From the NCBI RefSeq assembly GCF_000282215.1, contig NZ_AKJS01000112.1, positions 32,076 through 96,075 of the forward strand: a stretch of 64,000 bases of DNA. Reading direction: 5' to 3'. The stretch comes from Pseudomonas sp. GM21 (GTDB taxonomy: Bacteria > Pseudomonadota > Gammaproteobacteria > Pseudomonadales > Pseudomonadaceae). The notes below the pieces were generated by a model, which saw only the letters and a program-made list of their open reading frames with translations, was not told the origin of the DNA and made no database searches. This document shows, piece after piece, positions 17,445-24,922 of this stretch (the stretch's first letter is position 1; every line of letters starts with the position of its first letter). The translations under genes were made by a program, and so were the position numbers.

Positions 17445-18446
17445 ATGAATTTAAAGTCTTTCTCGAAGACGGGACTTGCACTCGGCATCGTTGCCTTCAG
17501 CGGTTGGGTGTCAGCCTCCGAGTGTGGTGATGTGACGATTGCCAACATGAACTGGCAATCGGCTGAAGTCATGGCCAACGTCGACAAGCTGATTCTCAAT
17601 GCGGGATACGGTTGCAATGCCGATCTGGTCACTGGGGATACGGTTCCGACCATCACCTCCATGGTCGAGAAGGGCCGGCCTGACATCGCGCCCGAAGGAT
17701 GGATCGACCTGGTTCCGGAAGTCGCCAGGACCGGCATTCAAAGCGGCAATCTGATCCAGGCAGCGAACTCGTTATCCGACGGTGGCTCGCAAGGCTGGTG
17801 GATTCCGAAGTACATCGCCGACGCCCATCCGGACATCAAAACCTTCGAGGATGTGAAAAAGCATCCCGAATTGTTCCCGGCCCCTGACGACAAGAAAAAA
17901 GGCGCGATCTACAACGGCCCGCAGGGTTGGGGCGGCACTGTGGTCACCAGTCAGTTCTATAAGGCATACGACTTCGAGAAGGCCGGTTTCGTGCTGGTGG
18001 ACACCGGTTCAGCCGCCGCGCTGGATGGCTCCATCGCCAAGGCCTACGAGCGCAAGGCGCCCTGGCTGGGGTTTTACTGGGAGCCGACCGCTTTATTGGG
18101 TAAGTACCCGATGGTGAAGTTGGACAATGGACATCCGATCGATGCCGCGGAGTGGAAACGTTGCAATACCGTCGCCGACTGTCCTGATCCCAAACCCAAT
18201 GGCTGGCCGATTGATCGGGTCTACACCCTCACAACCAAATCCTTCGCCGCTCGCTCGCCAACGGTCATGGCGTACCTGAACAAGCGCGCCTGGTCCAATG
18301 AGACAGTGAATAAACTGATTGCCTGGATGACTGACAACCAGGCCACCGGTGAGGAAGGCGCCAAGTATTTCCTGAAAAACAACGAGGCGCTCTGGACTAA
18401 ATGGGTCACCCCTGAAGCCAGCGGCAAGATCAAGGCTGCGCTTTAA
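17445..18446 (+). CDS. Betaine-type ABC transporter periplasmic binding protein (system 2)
   Basis: A 333-residue ProX/OpuAC-family protein with a signal peptide ending near VSASE. Aromatic residues suited to a quaternary ammonium cage occur in NMNWQSAEVM, GSQGWWIPKYI, GPQGWGGT and LGFYWEPTALL. Cys pairs (ECG/YGC and RCNTVADC) suggest disulfides in the periplasm. It starts behind GAGG and follows the ProC-like gene after 41 bases. It is longer than and not closely alike to the system 1 binding protein, so the two systems probably differ in ligand range. Confidence 0.85.
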   Translation: MNLKSFSKTGLALGIVAFSGWVSASECGDVTIANMNWQSAEVMANVDKLILNAGYGCNADLVTGDTVPTITSMVEKGRPDIAPEGWIDLVPEVARTGIQSGNLIQAANSLSDGGSQGWWIPKYIADAHPDIKTFEDVKKHPELFPAPDDKKKGAIYNGPQGWGGTVVTSQFYKAYDFEKAGFVLVDTGSAAALDGSIAKAYERKAPWLGFYWEPTALLGKYPMVKLDNGHPIDAAEWKRCNTVADCPDPKPNGWPIDRVYTLTTKSFAARSPTVMAYLNKRAWSNETVNKLIAWMTDNQATGEEGAKYFLKNNEALWTKWVTPEASGKIKAAL

Positions 18447-18574
18447 TCCACTGGGGTCGATGCAGCTCGCCTTCGCGCGCTGCATCGAGCCTCGCGCACC
18501 GATAACAATAAAAACACCCACGTATTGAAACGACCTGCCAGCTTTCTAATGGTCTTCTACAAAAGGGGAATGTC

Positions 18575-19465
18575 ATGGAGTGGATACTCAGCTTTCCACA
18601 CATGGAGGACGAAAGACTCCGGGCCTTGAAAAAGGCCATCGATGGCGCCTTTCGGAACTTCACCAGCACCTACGGCGACAGCTTCGAAGCCTTTTTCCAG
18701 CCATTGCAGATTTTCCTCAATCAGTCCGAAAGGTTCATGACCACAACGCCATGGCCGATCATCATTGTGCTGGTCGCCTTGATTGCCTGGTTCGCCAGCC
18801 GCAGCTGGAGAATTGTCCTGGGTTGCGTGTTCACACTGATGGCGATCGGGTATCTGGACATGTGGTCCGACACGATGAAGACCCTGTCGATGATCTTCGT
18901 CTGCACGGTGATATCCATCGTCATCGGTTTGCCGACCGGCATCGCCATGGCCCGTTCCAACCGTCTGCAGAACCTGGTCAGCCCGGTACTGGACGTGATG
19001 CAGACCCTGCCGAGCTTTGTCTACTTGATTCCGGTGGTGATGTTGCTGGGGATCGGCAAGGTCGCGGGGCTGATAGCGGTTGTGATCTACGCCTTGCCGC
19101 CGATGATCCGCCTGACCAATCTGGGCATCCGTCACGTTGACGCCGAGATGCTCGAGTGCGCCGACGCCTTTGGTTCGTCCAGTTGGCAGAAACTGAAAAA
19201 CGTCCAGTTACCCTTGGCGTTGCCCTCGATCATGGCCGGCATCAACCAGACGATCATGATGGCGCTGGCCATGGTGGTCATTGCGTCGATGATCGGCGTT
19301 CAAGGCCTGGGCCAACCGGTGCTCAAGGCTATTTCCAATCAATATTTCACCTTGGGCATTTTCAACGGGCTGGCCATTGTCGGTATTGCGGTGATCTTCG
19401 ACCGAGTCAGCCAAGCCTATGGCCGAAGACTGCAAAAGCATTTGGAGAGAGTTCATGGCCACTAA
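18575..19465 (+). CDS. Betaine/proline-type ABC transporter permease (system 2)
   Basis: A 296-residue ProW-type permease: an N-terminal hydrophilic arm with an amphipathic stretch, about six hydrophobic segments, and the EAA loop ECADAFGSSSWQKLKNVQLP. It begins after a strong AAAGGGGAA site. Only one permease gene is present in this cassette, so the channel should be a homodimer. Its end overlaps the ATPase gene by 11 bases. Confidence 0.85.
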   Translation: MEWILSFPHMEDERLRALKKAIDGAFRNFTSTYGDSFEAFFQPLQIFLNQSERFMTTTPWPIIIVLVALIAWFASRSWRIVLGCVFTLMAIGYLDMWSDTMKTLSMIFVCTVISIVIGLPTGIAMARSNRLQNLVSPVLDVMQTLPSFVYLIPVVMLLGIGKVAGLIAVVIYALPPMIRLTNLGIRHVDAEMLECADAFGSSSWQKLKNVQLPLALPSIMAGINQTIMMALAMVVIASMIGVQGLGQPVLKAISNQYFTLGIFNGLAIVGIAVIFDRVSQAYGRRLQKHLERVHGH

Positions 19466-20585
19466 TCTGACCAACGATTTCGGCATCGAAATCAGGCATC
19501 TCTACAAGATCTTCGGTTACCAGGCCCAGGCCAGTATCGAGCGGGTCAAACAGGGTATGAGCAAGGCGGAGCTGTTGAGCAATCACAGTCATGTGCTGGG
19601 GTTGAAGGACATCAATATCAGCATGCCGTCCGGGGGGATTCAGGTGATCATGGGGCTTTCCGGTTCGGGCAAGTCGACCTTGATCCGCCATATCAACCGC
19701 TTGATCGAACCCACCGCCGGCGAAGTCATTGTCGGTGGCGTGGATGTGCTCAAGATGAGCCAGAACGATTTGCGAGAGTTTCGCCGACATAAAATTTCCA
19801 TGGTGTTCCAGAAGTTCGCGCTGCTGCCCAACCGCACCGTACTCGACAATGCGGTTTATGGACTGGAGATCCAGGGCATGTCCCGTGACAGGCAAGTAGA
19901 GATCGCAACAGGCTGGTTAGACCGGGTAGGGCTCCAGGGTTACGCAAATCACTATCCCAATCAGCTGTCCGGAGGCATGCAGCAGCGGGTCGGCCTGGCC
20001 CGGGCATTGGCCAGTGATGCGCCGATTCTGTTGATGGATGAAGCGTTCTCGGCCCTGGATCCGCTGATTCGGATGGACATGCAGTCGGTGCTGCTGGACC
20101 TGCAAAAAGAGATCAAGAAGACCATCGTGTTCATTACCCATGATCTTGATGAGGCGCTGCGCATTGGCGATCGCATCGCAATCTTGCGTGATGGTGAGGT
20201 AGTACAACAAGGCACCCGACAGGAAATCGTCATGAATCCTGCCGATGATTACATTGCCAACTTCGTCAAAGAAGTGAATCGGGGGCGGGTGATCGGCGTC
20301 GAGGCCATCATGCAGCCCATTGTTCAGGTGAAAGTCGCAGCGACGTTGACCGTACCCGTGGGGACGTCACTGGAGTCAGCAGTCAAAAGACTGGTTGAGG
20401 CGGGGCTCGATGAACTGGTGGTCACAGACAGTCAGGGTCAGCCAGTGGGGCAGTTGGCGCTGAAGTCGATTATCGCGACGATGGTCACCTCGACAGTGAG
20501 CGAGGAGTCGCAGGTTGTTCAGCCAAGAGTGATGTCAAAAGCGACACGACTTACTGAAGTAAATCCGGGGGAAATCGCAGGGTGA
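19455..20585 (+). CDS. Betaine/proline-type ABC transporter ATPase (system 2)
   Basis: A 376-residue ProV-class ATPase. Walker A is GLSGSGKST, the signature LSGGMQQR, Walker B ILLMDEA and the H-loop ITHDLDEA; a short CBS-like C-terminus follows (SAVKRLVEAGLDELVVTD). The D of the usual Walker B DEP is followed by EA instead of EP, a mild variation. The start at 19455 has GGAGAGAG six bases upstream, inside the end of the permease gene. After the gene, 20586-20783 shows no convincing feature. Confidence 0.85.
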   Translation: MATNLTNDFGIEIRHLYKIFGYQAQASIERVKQGMSKAELLSNHSHVLGLKDINISMPSGGIQVIMGLSGSGKSTLIRHINRLIEPTAGEVIVGGVDVLKMSQNDLREFRRHKISMVFQKFALLPNRTVLDNAVYGLEIQGMSRDRQVEIATGWLDRVGLQGYANHYPNQLSGGMQQRVGLARALASDAPILLMDEAFSALDPLIRMDMQSVLLDLQKEIKKTIVFITHDLDEALRIGDRIAILRDGEVVQQGTRQEIVMNPADDYIANFVKEVNRGRVIGVEAIMQPIVQVKVAATLTVPVGTSLESAVKRLVEAGLDELVVTDSQGQPVGQLALKSIIATMVTSTVSEESQVVQPRVMSKATRLTEVNPGEIAG

Positions 20586-20783
20586 AAAGGGGGGCGTCCT
20601 CCATGACGCAGGCGCAGCTTAGAGACTATGCTATTGATTCTCAAGTGCTATTTGTACATGAGGTTGGCCCAATGATGCCGGGCTTCTCTTGCCAACCGAT
20701 ATTCTTTTGATATCATCCGCGCCATCGAATTTTTAGCACCTTAAAGACTTCATTAGCCTGAAGGAAAAGCCAGAGTAACTGGC

Positions 20784-20895
20784 AAAAAAAACCCGGCAAA
20801 AAGCCGGGTAAAAAACCGTGATTAGCCTGATGAGGAGAGAGTCCAAGAGACCGACCTAAGGTCACTTGGACAATCGACTGATCTCGCGACCAGCT
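20784..20895 (-). ncRNA. prrF: PrrF iron-responsive small RNA
   Basis: Read on the minus strand, a transcript of about 112 nt starts GCTGGTCGCGAGATCAG, contains the conserved antisense core CTCCTCATCAGGCTAATCAC and ends in an intrinsic terminator (stem ACCCGGC/GCCGGGT at 20791-20809 plus eight U). This matches what I recall of Pseudomonas PrrF1/PrrF2, the functional counterpart of RyhB. They are made under iron starvation and repress iron-rich proteins such as SodB and succinate dehydrogenase. Whether this copy is PrrF1 or PrrF2 cannot be told here. Confidence 0.85.
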
Positions 20896-20898
20896 GCA

Positions 20899-20930
20899 TG
20901 CAATAATAATCATTCTCGTTTGCAAGTCAA
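20899..20930 (-). promoter_or_regulatory. prrF promoter with overlapping Fur box
   Basis: On the minus strand TTGACT (20925-20930) and TATTAT (20903-20908) are spaced by 16 bases and point to a start near 20895. A Fur-box-like 19-mer, TGCAATAATAATCATTCTC on the plus strand (20899-20917), matches about 14 of 19 positions of GATAATGATAATCATTATC and covers the -10, so Fur-Fe should block transcription. Confidence 0.75.
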
Positions 20931-20989
20931 ATGATTTTATCTGCTCGATTGGAAAACTCTTTCCTGTCCTCCCCGAACGCTCATCCGTT

Positions 20990-21331
20990 TCATACGATCT
21001 GATGCCCTTGCAAAGACCGATCGATCATTGCTTTGGCCATGTCAATCATGTGCACCGTCGAAAAGGCCAGGTCGCGACTGGCACCGTGCAGGTTATTGGC
21101 TGATTCATGTGCCGTCGCCGCAGCGCATCGCAATAAATCCGAGGCATGAACCAGTGCCTCTTCTGCGCTGATCTGGGGGTTCACATCAAAAAAACGCTCG
21201 ACAGTCGCTGCTTCGGACACAGTTGGTTTCAAGTAATAATCCAGTGCTCGCTGTGCGGCGGCGTTGCCTTTTGGCGAGGTCAGGGTGGTATCGATTTCCA
21301 TATCTGGCAGGTCATTGCAGGGTAACGTCAT
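20990..21331 (-). CDS. DUF6124-type small protein
   Basis: A 113-residue protein of a Pseudomonas-typical family: after a short variable N-terminus comes AAAQRALDYYLKP, then a VNPQISAEEALVHASDLL segment and a helical C-terminus ending in ...DLAFSTVHMIDMAKAMIDRSL. I recognise this as the DUF6124/DUF3077-like pattern; its function is not known. The start at 21331 is preferred (GGAG about 12 bases upstream); the frame stays open to 21460 without support. It is divergent from the S24 repressor, which may regulate it. Confidence 0.7.
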   Translation of the reverse strand: MTLPCNDLPDMEIDTTLTSPKGNAAAQRALDYYLKPTVSEAATVERFFDVNPQISAEEALVHASDLLRCAAATAHESANNLHGASRDLAFSTVHMIDMAKAMIDRSLQGHQIV

Positions 21332-21460
21332 GACGATGGCAAGCTCCGTGATAGATTCAGATCCGTGAATCCATCCTAGTACGAACTGTATTTGTGACTG
21401 GAATTTAAATACTACAATTTGTGTTTTGTTGGTCGGAGTACCCCACGTATCGTGCCGCAC

Positions 21461-22108
21461 ATGGATAAATGGATTGAGTTAGTCAAAGCCAAGATGAGTG
21501 ATCTCAAAGTCACTCAAGAGGTCCTCGCCGACCGCCTCGGGATGTCCCAGGGTGGTGTGGGTCACTGGCTGAATAAGCGCCGTCAGCCGAGCATCGAAGA
21601 CATGAATCGTGTCTTGCACGCGCTCGGGATGGATTTTCTGGAAGTGGCGACGGTGATTCGCGAGCGTCTGGTCTTGCAGGACGACGAGCCTTGTCTGGCG
21701 CACAAGTACAACCCGTACTTCCGTTACCCGGTCAGCGATTGGCGAGAGCCCGCGCAAGTGCGTGACGGTGAGTTGTCGGTCTACGGCAAACCGCGTTTCG
21801 AGCTGACCGATTACCACGCGCAGGGCGCGGCGTTCTGGCTGGTGGTGGTAGGGGATGCGATGACCGCACCCACGGGCGTGAGCATCGCCGAAGGCATGAT
21901 GATCCTGGTGGATCCTGCGATTGTGCCGGAGCCTGGAAAGCTGGTGATCGCGCAGTGGTCGGACAGCACCGAGGCGACCTTTCGCAAACTGATCGAAGAG
22001 GGCGGGCAGCGTTACCTGGTCCCGCTCAATCCGACCTATCCGAAAGCCCTTTACACCGATGAATGTCGAATCCTCGGTGTAGTGGTTCAGGCAACGGCCA
22101 AATTCTAA
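21461..22108 (+). CDS. LexA/CI-like S24-family repressor with replaced protease residues
   Basis: A 215-residue protein: an N-terminal XRE helix-turn-helix (TQEVLADRLGMSQGGVGHWL) and a C-terminal S24 (LexA/CI/PrtR-like) domain. The nucleophile motif, normally GDSM, reads VVGDAMTAP, so Ser is Ala. The lysine region, normally EATVK or EATFK, reads EATFRKL, so the general-base Lys is Arg. The fold appears intact (FWLVVVGDAM, GMMILVDP, YLVPLNPTYP). Self-cleavage is therefore not expected. The ATG at 21461 lacks a strong ribosome-binding site; an upstream GTG is possible. Function: a DNA-binding repressor, perhaps a non-inducible partner of PrtR-like or prophage/bacteriocin control. Confidence 0.8.
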   Translation: MDKWIELVKAKMSDLKVTQEVLADRLGMSQGGVGHWLNKRRQPSIEDMNRVLHALGMDFLEVATVIRERLVLQDDEPCLAHKYNPYFRYPVSDWREPAQVRDGELSVYGKPRFELTDYHAQGAAFWLVVVGDAMTAPTGVSIAEGMMILVDPAIVPEPGKLVIAQWSDSTEATFRKLIEEGGQRYLVPLNPTYPKALYTDECRILGVVVQATAKF

Positions 22109-22110
22109 TC

Positions 22111-22142
22111 AGATCGGTCCTCGAAAAACGTAGGACCGATCT
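22111..22142. terminator. Bidirectional terminator between convergent genes
   Basis: AGATCGGTCCT (22111-22121) pairs with AGGACCGATCT (22132-22142), an 11-bp stem followed by TCATTTC. It separates the S24 repressor gene from the convergent liuD. Confidence 0.6.
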
Positions 22143-22147
22143 TCATT

Positions 22148-24097
22148 TCACGCCTCTTCCAGCTCGACCAGCGCACTGCCTTCGCTGACCATTTCGCCTT
22201 CCTGGCAATACAGCGCCTTGATCACCCCCGCGTGGGGCGCACGAATGCTGTGTTCCATTTTCATCGCTTCCAAAACCACCAATTGCGCCCCGGCTTCGAC
22301 CGTTTGCCCGGCCTCCACCAGTACTCGCACAATGCTGCCGTTCATTGGAGCGGTGAGACCACCGTGATGGCTGTGACTGGCTTCGACGGCGCCGATCGGG
22401 TCGTAGGACTCGATGCGGCGCAGTTCACCGTCCCATTGCAGATAGACAGAGTCACCACGACGGATTGCCCGATGCTGGCGGCGTACGCCGTTGTGCTCGG
22501 TGAGTAACTGCTCACCTTTAAGGTGGGCTGTGCGGATGTCGCCCAAAGTCAGCGCCCGGTCCTGGCCTTCGCAGCTCAAGTGCAGGGTGATTTCTTTCGG
22601 CAAACCGGCACGGAAACCATTGCTGATCGCCCATGGCGAACTCGCGTCATCTGCACGTGGTGAGTCTGGCTGGCTCTGGGCAACCGCCTGAGCGGCCGCT
22701 TGCCAAAACCCGTCACTGAGGTCCGAAGGCGCTGGCAACAACTGCTCCTGAAAACGCGGGATAAACCCGGTGTCCAGCTCTGCCGTCGCAAACGCGGGGT
22801 GAGCGATGATCCGGCGCAGGAAGTTGATGTTGGTCTTGAGCCCGCCAATCGCGAACTCATCGAGCATGCTCAACAAGCGCAAACGCGCCTGTTCGCGATC
22901 CTCGCCCCAAGCAATCAGCTTGCCGAGCATCGGGTCATAGAACGGTGAAATCTCGTCACCTTCCTCAACCCCGCTGTCGACTCGGCGTCCCGGCCCTTCG
23001 GCGGATTCACGATACAGTTCCAGGTTGCCGGTGGCCGGCAGGAAATCATTGGCCGGGTCCTCTGCGTACAGGCGCACTTCAATCGCATGCCCGATCAGCG
23101 GCACCTCGGCCTGGGTCATCGGCAGCGCTTCGCCACGGGCCACGCGAATCTGCCAGGCCACCAGGTCCAGGCCGGTGATGGCTTCGGTGACCGGGTGCTC
23201 AACCTGCAGGCGCGTGTTCATCTCCATAAAGAAGAACTCACCGCGCGAATCCAGCAAAAACTCCACGGTGCCGGCGCCGACATAACCAATGGCTTGTGCC
23301 GAGCGAACAGCGGCTTCGCCCATGGCACGACGCAGCTCCGGGCTCAGGCCTGGTGCGGGTGCTTCTTCAACGACTTTCTGGTGGCGACGCTGGATCGAGC
23401 AGTCACGTTCGTTCAGGTACAAGCAGTTGCCATGCTGATCGGCAAAGACCTGGATTTCCACGTGGCGCGGTTTGAGCAGGTACTTCTCCACCAGCATCCG
23501 TGAATCGCCGAAGGAGGATTTCGCTTCACGCTGGGCCGAGGCCAGGGCTTCGGCCAACTGGCTGACATCCTCGACCACTTTCATGCCTTTGCCGCCACCG
23601 CCGGCGGTGGCCTTGAGCAGCACCGGATAGCCGATACGCTCACAGGCATCGCGGAAAGTGTCGAAGTCTTGAGCTTCGCCGTGATAACCCGGCACCAAGG
23701 GCACACCGGCGGTTTCCATCAGCGCTTTGGCCGCAGATTTGCTGCCCATGGCGTCGATGGCGGAGGCGGGCGGGCCGAGGAAGATCAGGCCGGCGTCTTC
23801 AATTGCGCGGGCAAACCCGGCGTTCTCCGATAAAAAGCCGTAGCCCGGATGAATTGCCTGAGCTCCGCTGGCCTTGGCTGCCGCAATCAGTTTGTCGATT
23901 TGCAGGTAGCTGTCGGCGGCTTTGCTGCCTCCGAGATCGACGCGAATATCCGCTTCACGGCTGTGTCGCGCTTCACGATCCGTGGCGCTGTGCACGGCCA
24001 CAGTGGTCAGGCCCAGGGCTTTGGCGGTGCGCATGACCCGGCAGGCGATTTCGCCACGGTTGGCCACCAGCAGGGTGGTGAGAACAGGTGCGCTCAT
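22148..24097 (-). CDS. liuD: 3-methylcrotonyl-CoA carboxylase alpha (biotin) subunit
   Basis: A 649-residue biotin-dependent carboxylase subunit. Order: biotin carboxylase N domain (LVANRGEIACRVMRTAKALG), ATP-grasp (KATAGGGGKGMKVVE, FMEMNTRLQVEHPVTE), biotin carboxylase C domain, linker, and a biotinyl domain with EAMKMEHSI near the end. It loads CO2 on biotin for transfer by LiuB to 3-methylcrotonyl-CoA in leucine breakdown. The ATG at 24097 overlaps the liuC stop by one base. The gene order liuA-B-C-D and the nearby liuE/liuR distinguish it from acetyl-, propionyl- or geranyl-CoA carboxylase subunits. Confidence 0.92.
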   Translation of the reverse strand: MSAPVLTTLLVANRGEIACRVMRTAKALGLTTVAVHSATDREARHSREADIRVDLGGSKAADSYLQIDKLIAAAKASGAQAIHPGYGFLSENAGFARAIEDAGLIFLGPPASAIDAMGSKSAAKALMETAGVPLVPGYHGEAQDFDTFRDACERIGYPVLLKATAGGGGKGMKVVEDVSQLAEALASAQREAKSSFGDSRMLVEKYLLKPRHVEIQVFADQHGNCLYLNERDCSIQRRHQKVVEEAPAPGLSPELRRAMGEAAVRSAQAIGYVGAGTVEFLLDSRGEFFFMEMNTRLQVEHPVTEAITGLDLVAWQIRVARGEALPMTQAEVPLIGHAIEVRLYAEDPANDFLPATGNLELYRESAEGPGRRVDSGVEEGDEISPFYDPMLGKLIAWGEDREQARLRLLSMLDEFAIGGLKTNINFLRRIIAHPAFATAELDTGFIPRFQEQLLPAPSDLSDGFWQAAAQAVAQSQPDSPRADDASSPWAISNGFRAGLPKEITLHLSCEGQDRALTLGDIRTAHLKGEQLLTEHNGVRRQHRAIRRGDSVYLQWDGELRRIESYDPIGAVEASHSHHGGLTAPMNGSIVRVLVEAGQTVEAGAQLVVLEAMKMEHSIRAPHAGVIKALYCQEGEMVSEGSALVELEEA

Positions 24098-24909
24098 CAA
24101 CGCGGCTCCTTGGTGGTGGGGGCTTGCCAGGTTGGCGGACGCTTTTGCAAAAAGGCGCGCAATCCTTCCTGACCTTCGGGGCTGACGCGGATGCGGGCGA
24201 TGGCGTTTTCGGTGTAACGGCGCAGTGCCGGCGTCAGCGCGCCGTGGCCGACTTCACGCAACAAATCTTTGCTGGCGCGCATGGCGGCCGGGCTGTTGAG
24301 CAGCAGGTTGTCGATCCACTGTTCGACCTTTTGCTCAAGCTCCGAAGCCGGATAGCTTTCCGACAACAAACCGATTTCCCGCGCCCGCTGTCCGCCGAAA
24401 CGTTCAGCGGTCAGCGCATAACGGCGTGCCGCGCGTTCACCAATGGCTTGCACCACGAACGGGCTGATCACCGCTGGCGCCAAACCGATGCGCACTTCCG
24501 ACAGGCAGAACTGCGCGTCGTCGGCGCCAATGGCCATGTCGCAGCAACTGATCAGGCCCAGCGCACCACCGAAGGCCGCGCCTTGCACCACGGCCAGGGT
24601 CGGGACTTTCATCTTGGCGAGGTTGTACATCAACTCCGCCAGTTCCCGGGCGTCGTCGAGGTTGGTGTGGTAATCGAGTTCGGCCGACTGCTGCATCCAC
24701 GCCAGGTCCGCGCCGGCGCTGAAATGTTTGCCGCGTCCACGTACCAGCAAAAAGCGCAAGCTGGTATCGCTCGCGACGGTGTCCAGTGCGAGGATCAGTT
24801 CGCGGATCATTTCAGCATTGAACGCGTTGTTTTTTTCTTCACGGCTTAGCCACAGGGTGGCGAAACCCCGTGGGTCTATCAGCAGTTCGAGGGTTTTGAA
24901 GTCGCTCAT
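24097..24909 (-). CDS. liuC: Methylglutaconyl-CoA hydratase (enoyl-CoA hydratase family)
   Basis: A 270-residue crotonase-fold enzyme. The oxyanion-hole segments are HFSAGADLAWM (about residue 60) and the GGALGLISCCDMAIG stretch, with the acid residue region LSEVRIGLAPAVI following. It hydrates 3-methylglutaconyl-CoA to HMG-CoA between LiuBD and LiuE. It starts at 24909 behind GGGAG and is overlapped by liuD, in the same operon. Confidence 0.9.
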   Translation of the reverse strand: MSDFKTLELLIDPRGFATLWLSREEKNNAFNAEMIRELILALDTVASDTSLRFLLVRGRGKHFSAGADLAWMQQSAELDYHTNLDDARELAELMYNLAKMKVPTLAVVQGAAFGGALGLISCCDMAIGADDAQFCLSEVRIGLAPAVISPFVVQAIGERAARRYALTAERFGGQRAREIGLLSESYPASELEQKVEQWIDNLLLNSPAAMRASKDLLREVGHGALTPALRRYTENAIARIRVSPEGQEGLRAFLQKRPPTWQAPTTKEPR

Positions 24910-24922
24910 GATTTTCTCCCGA

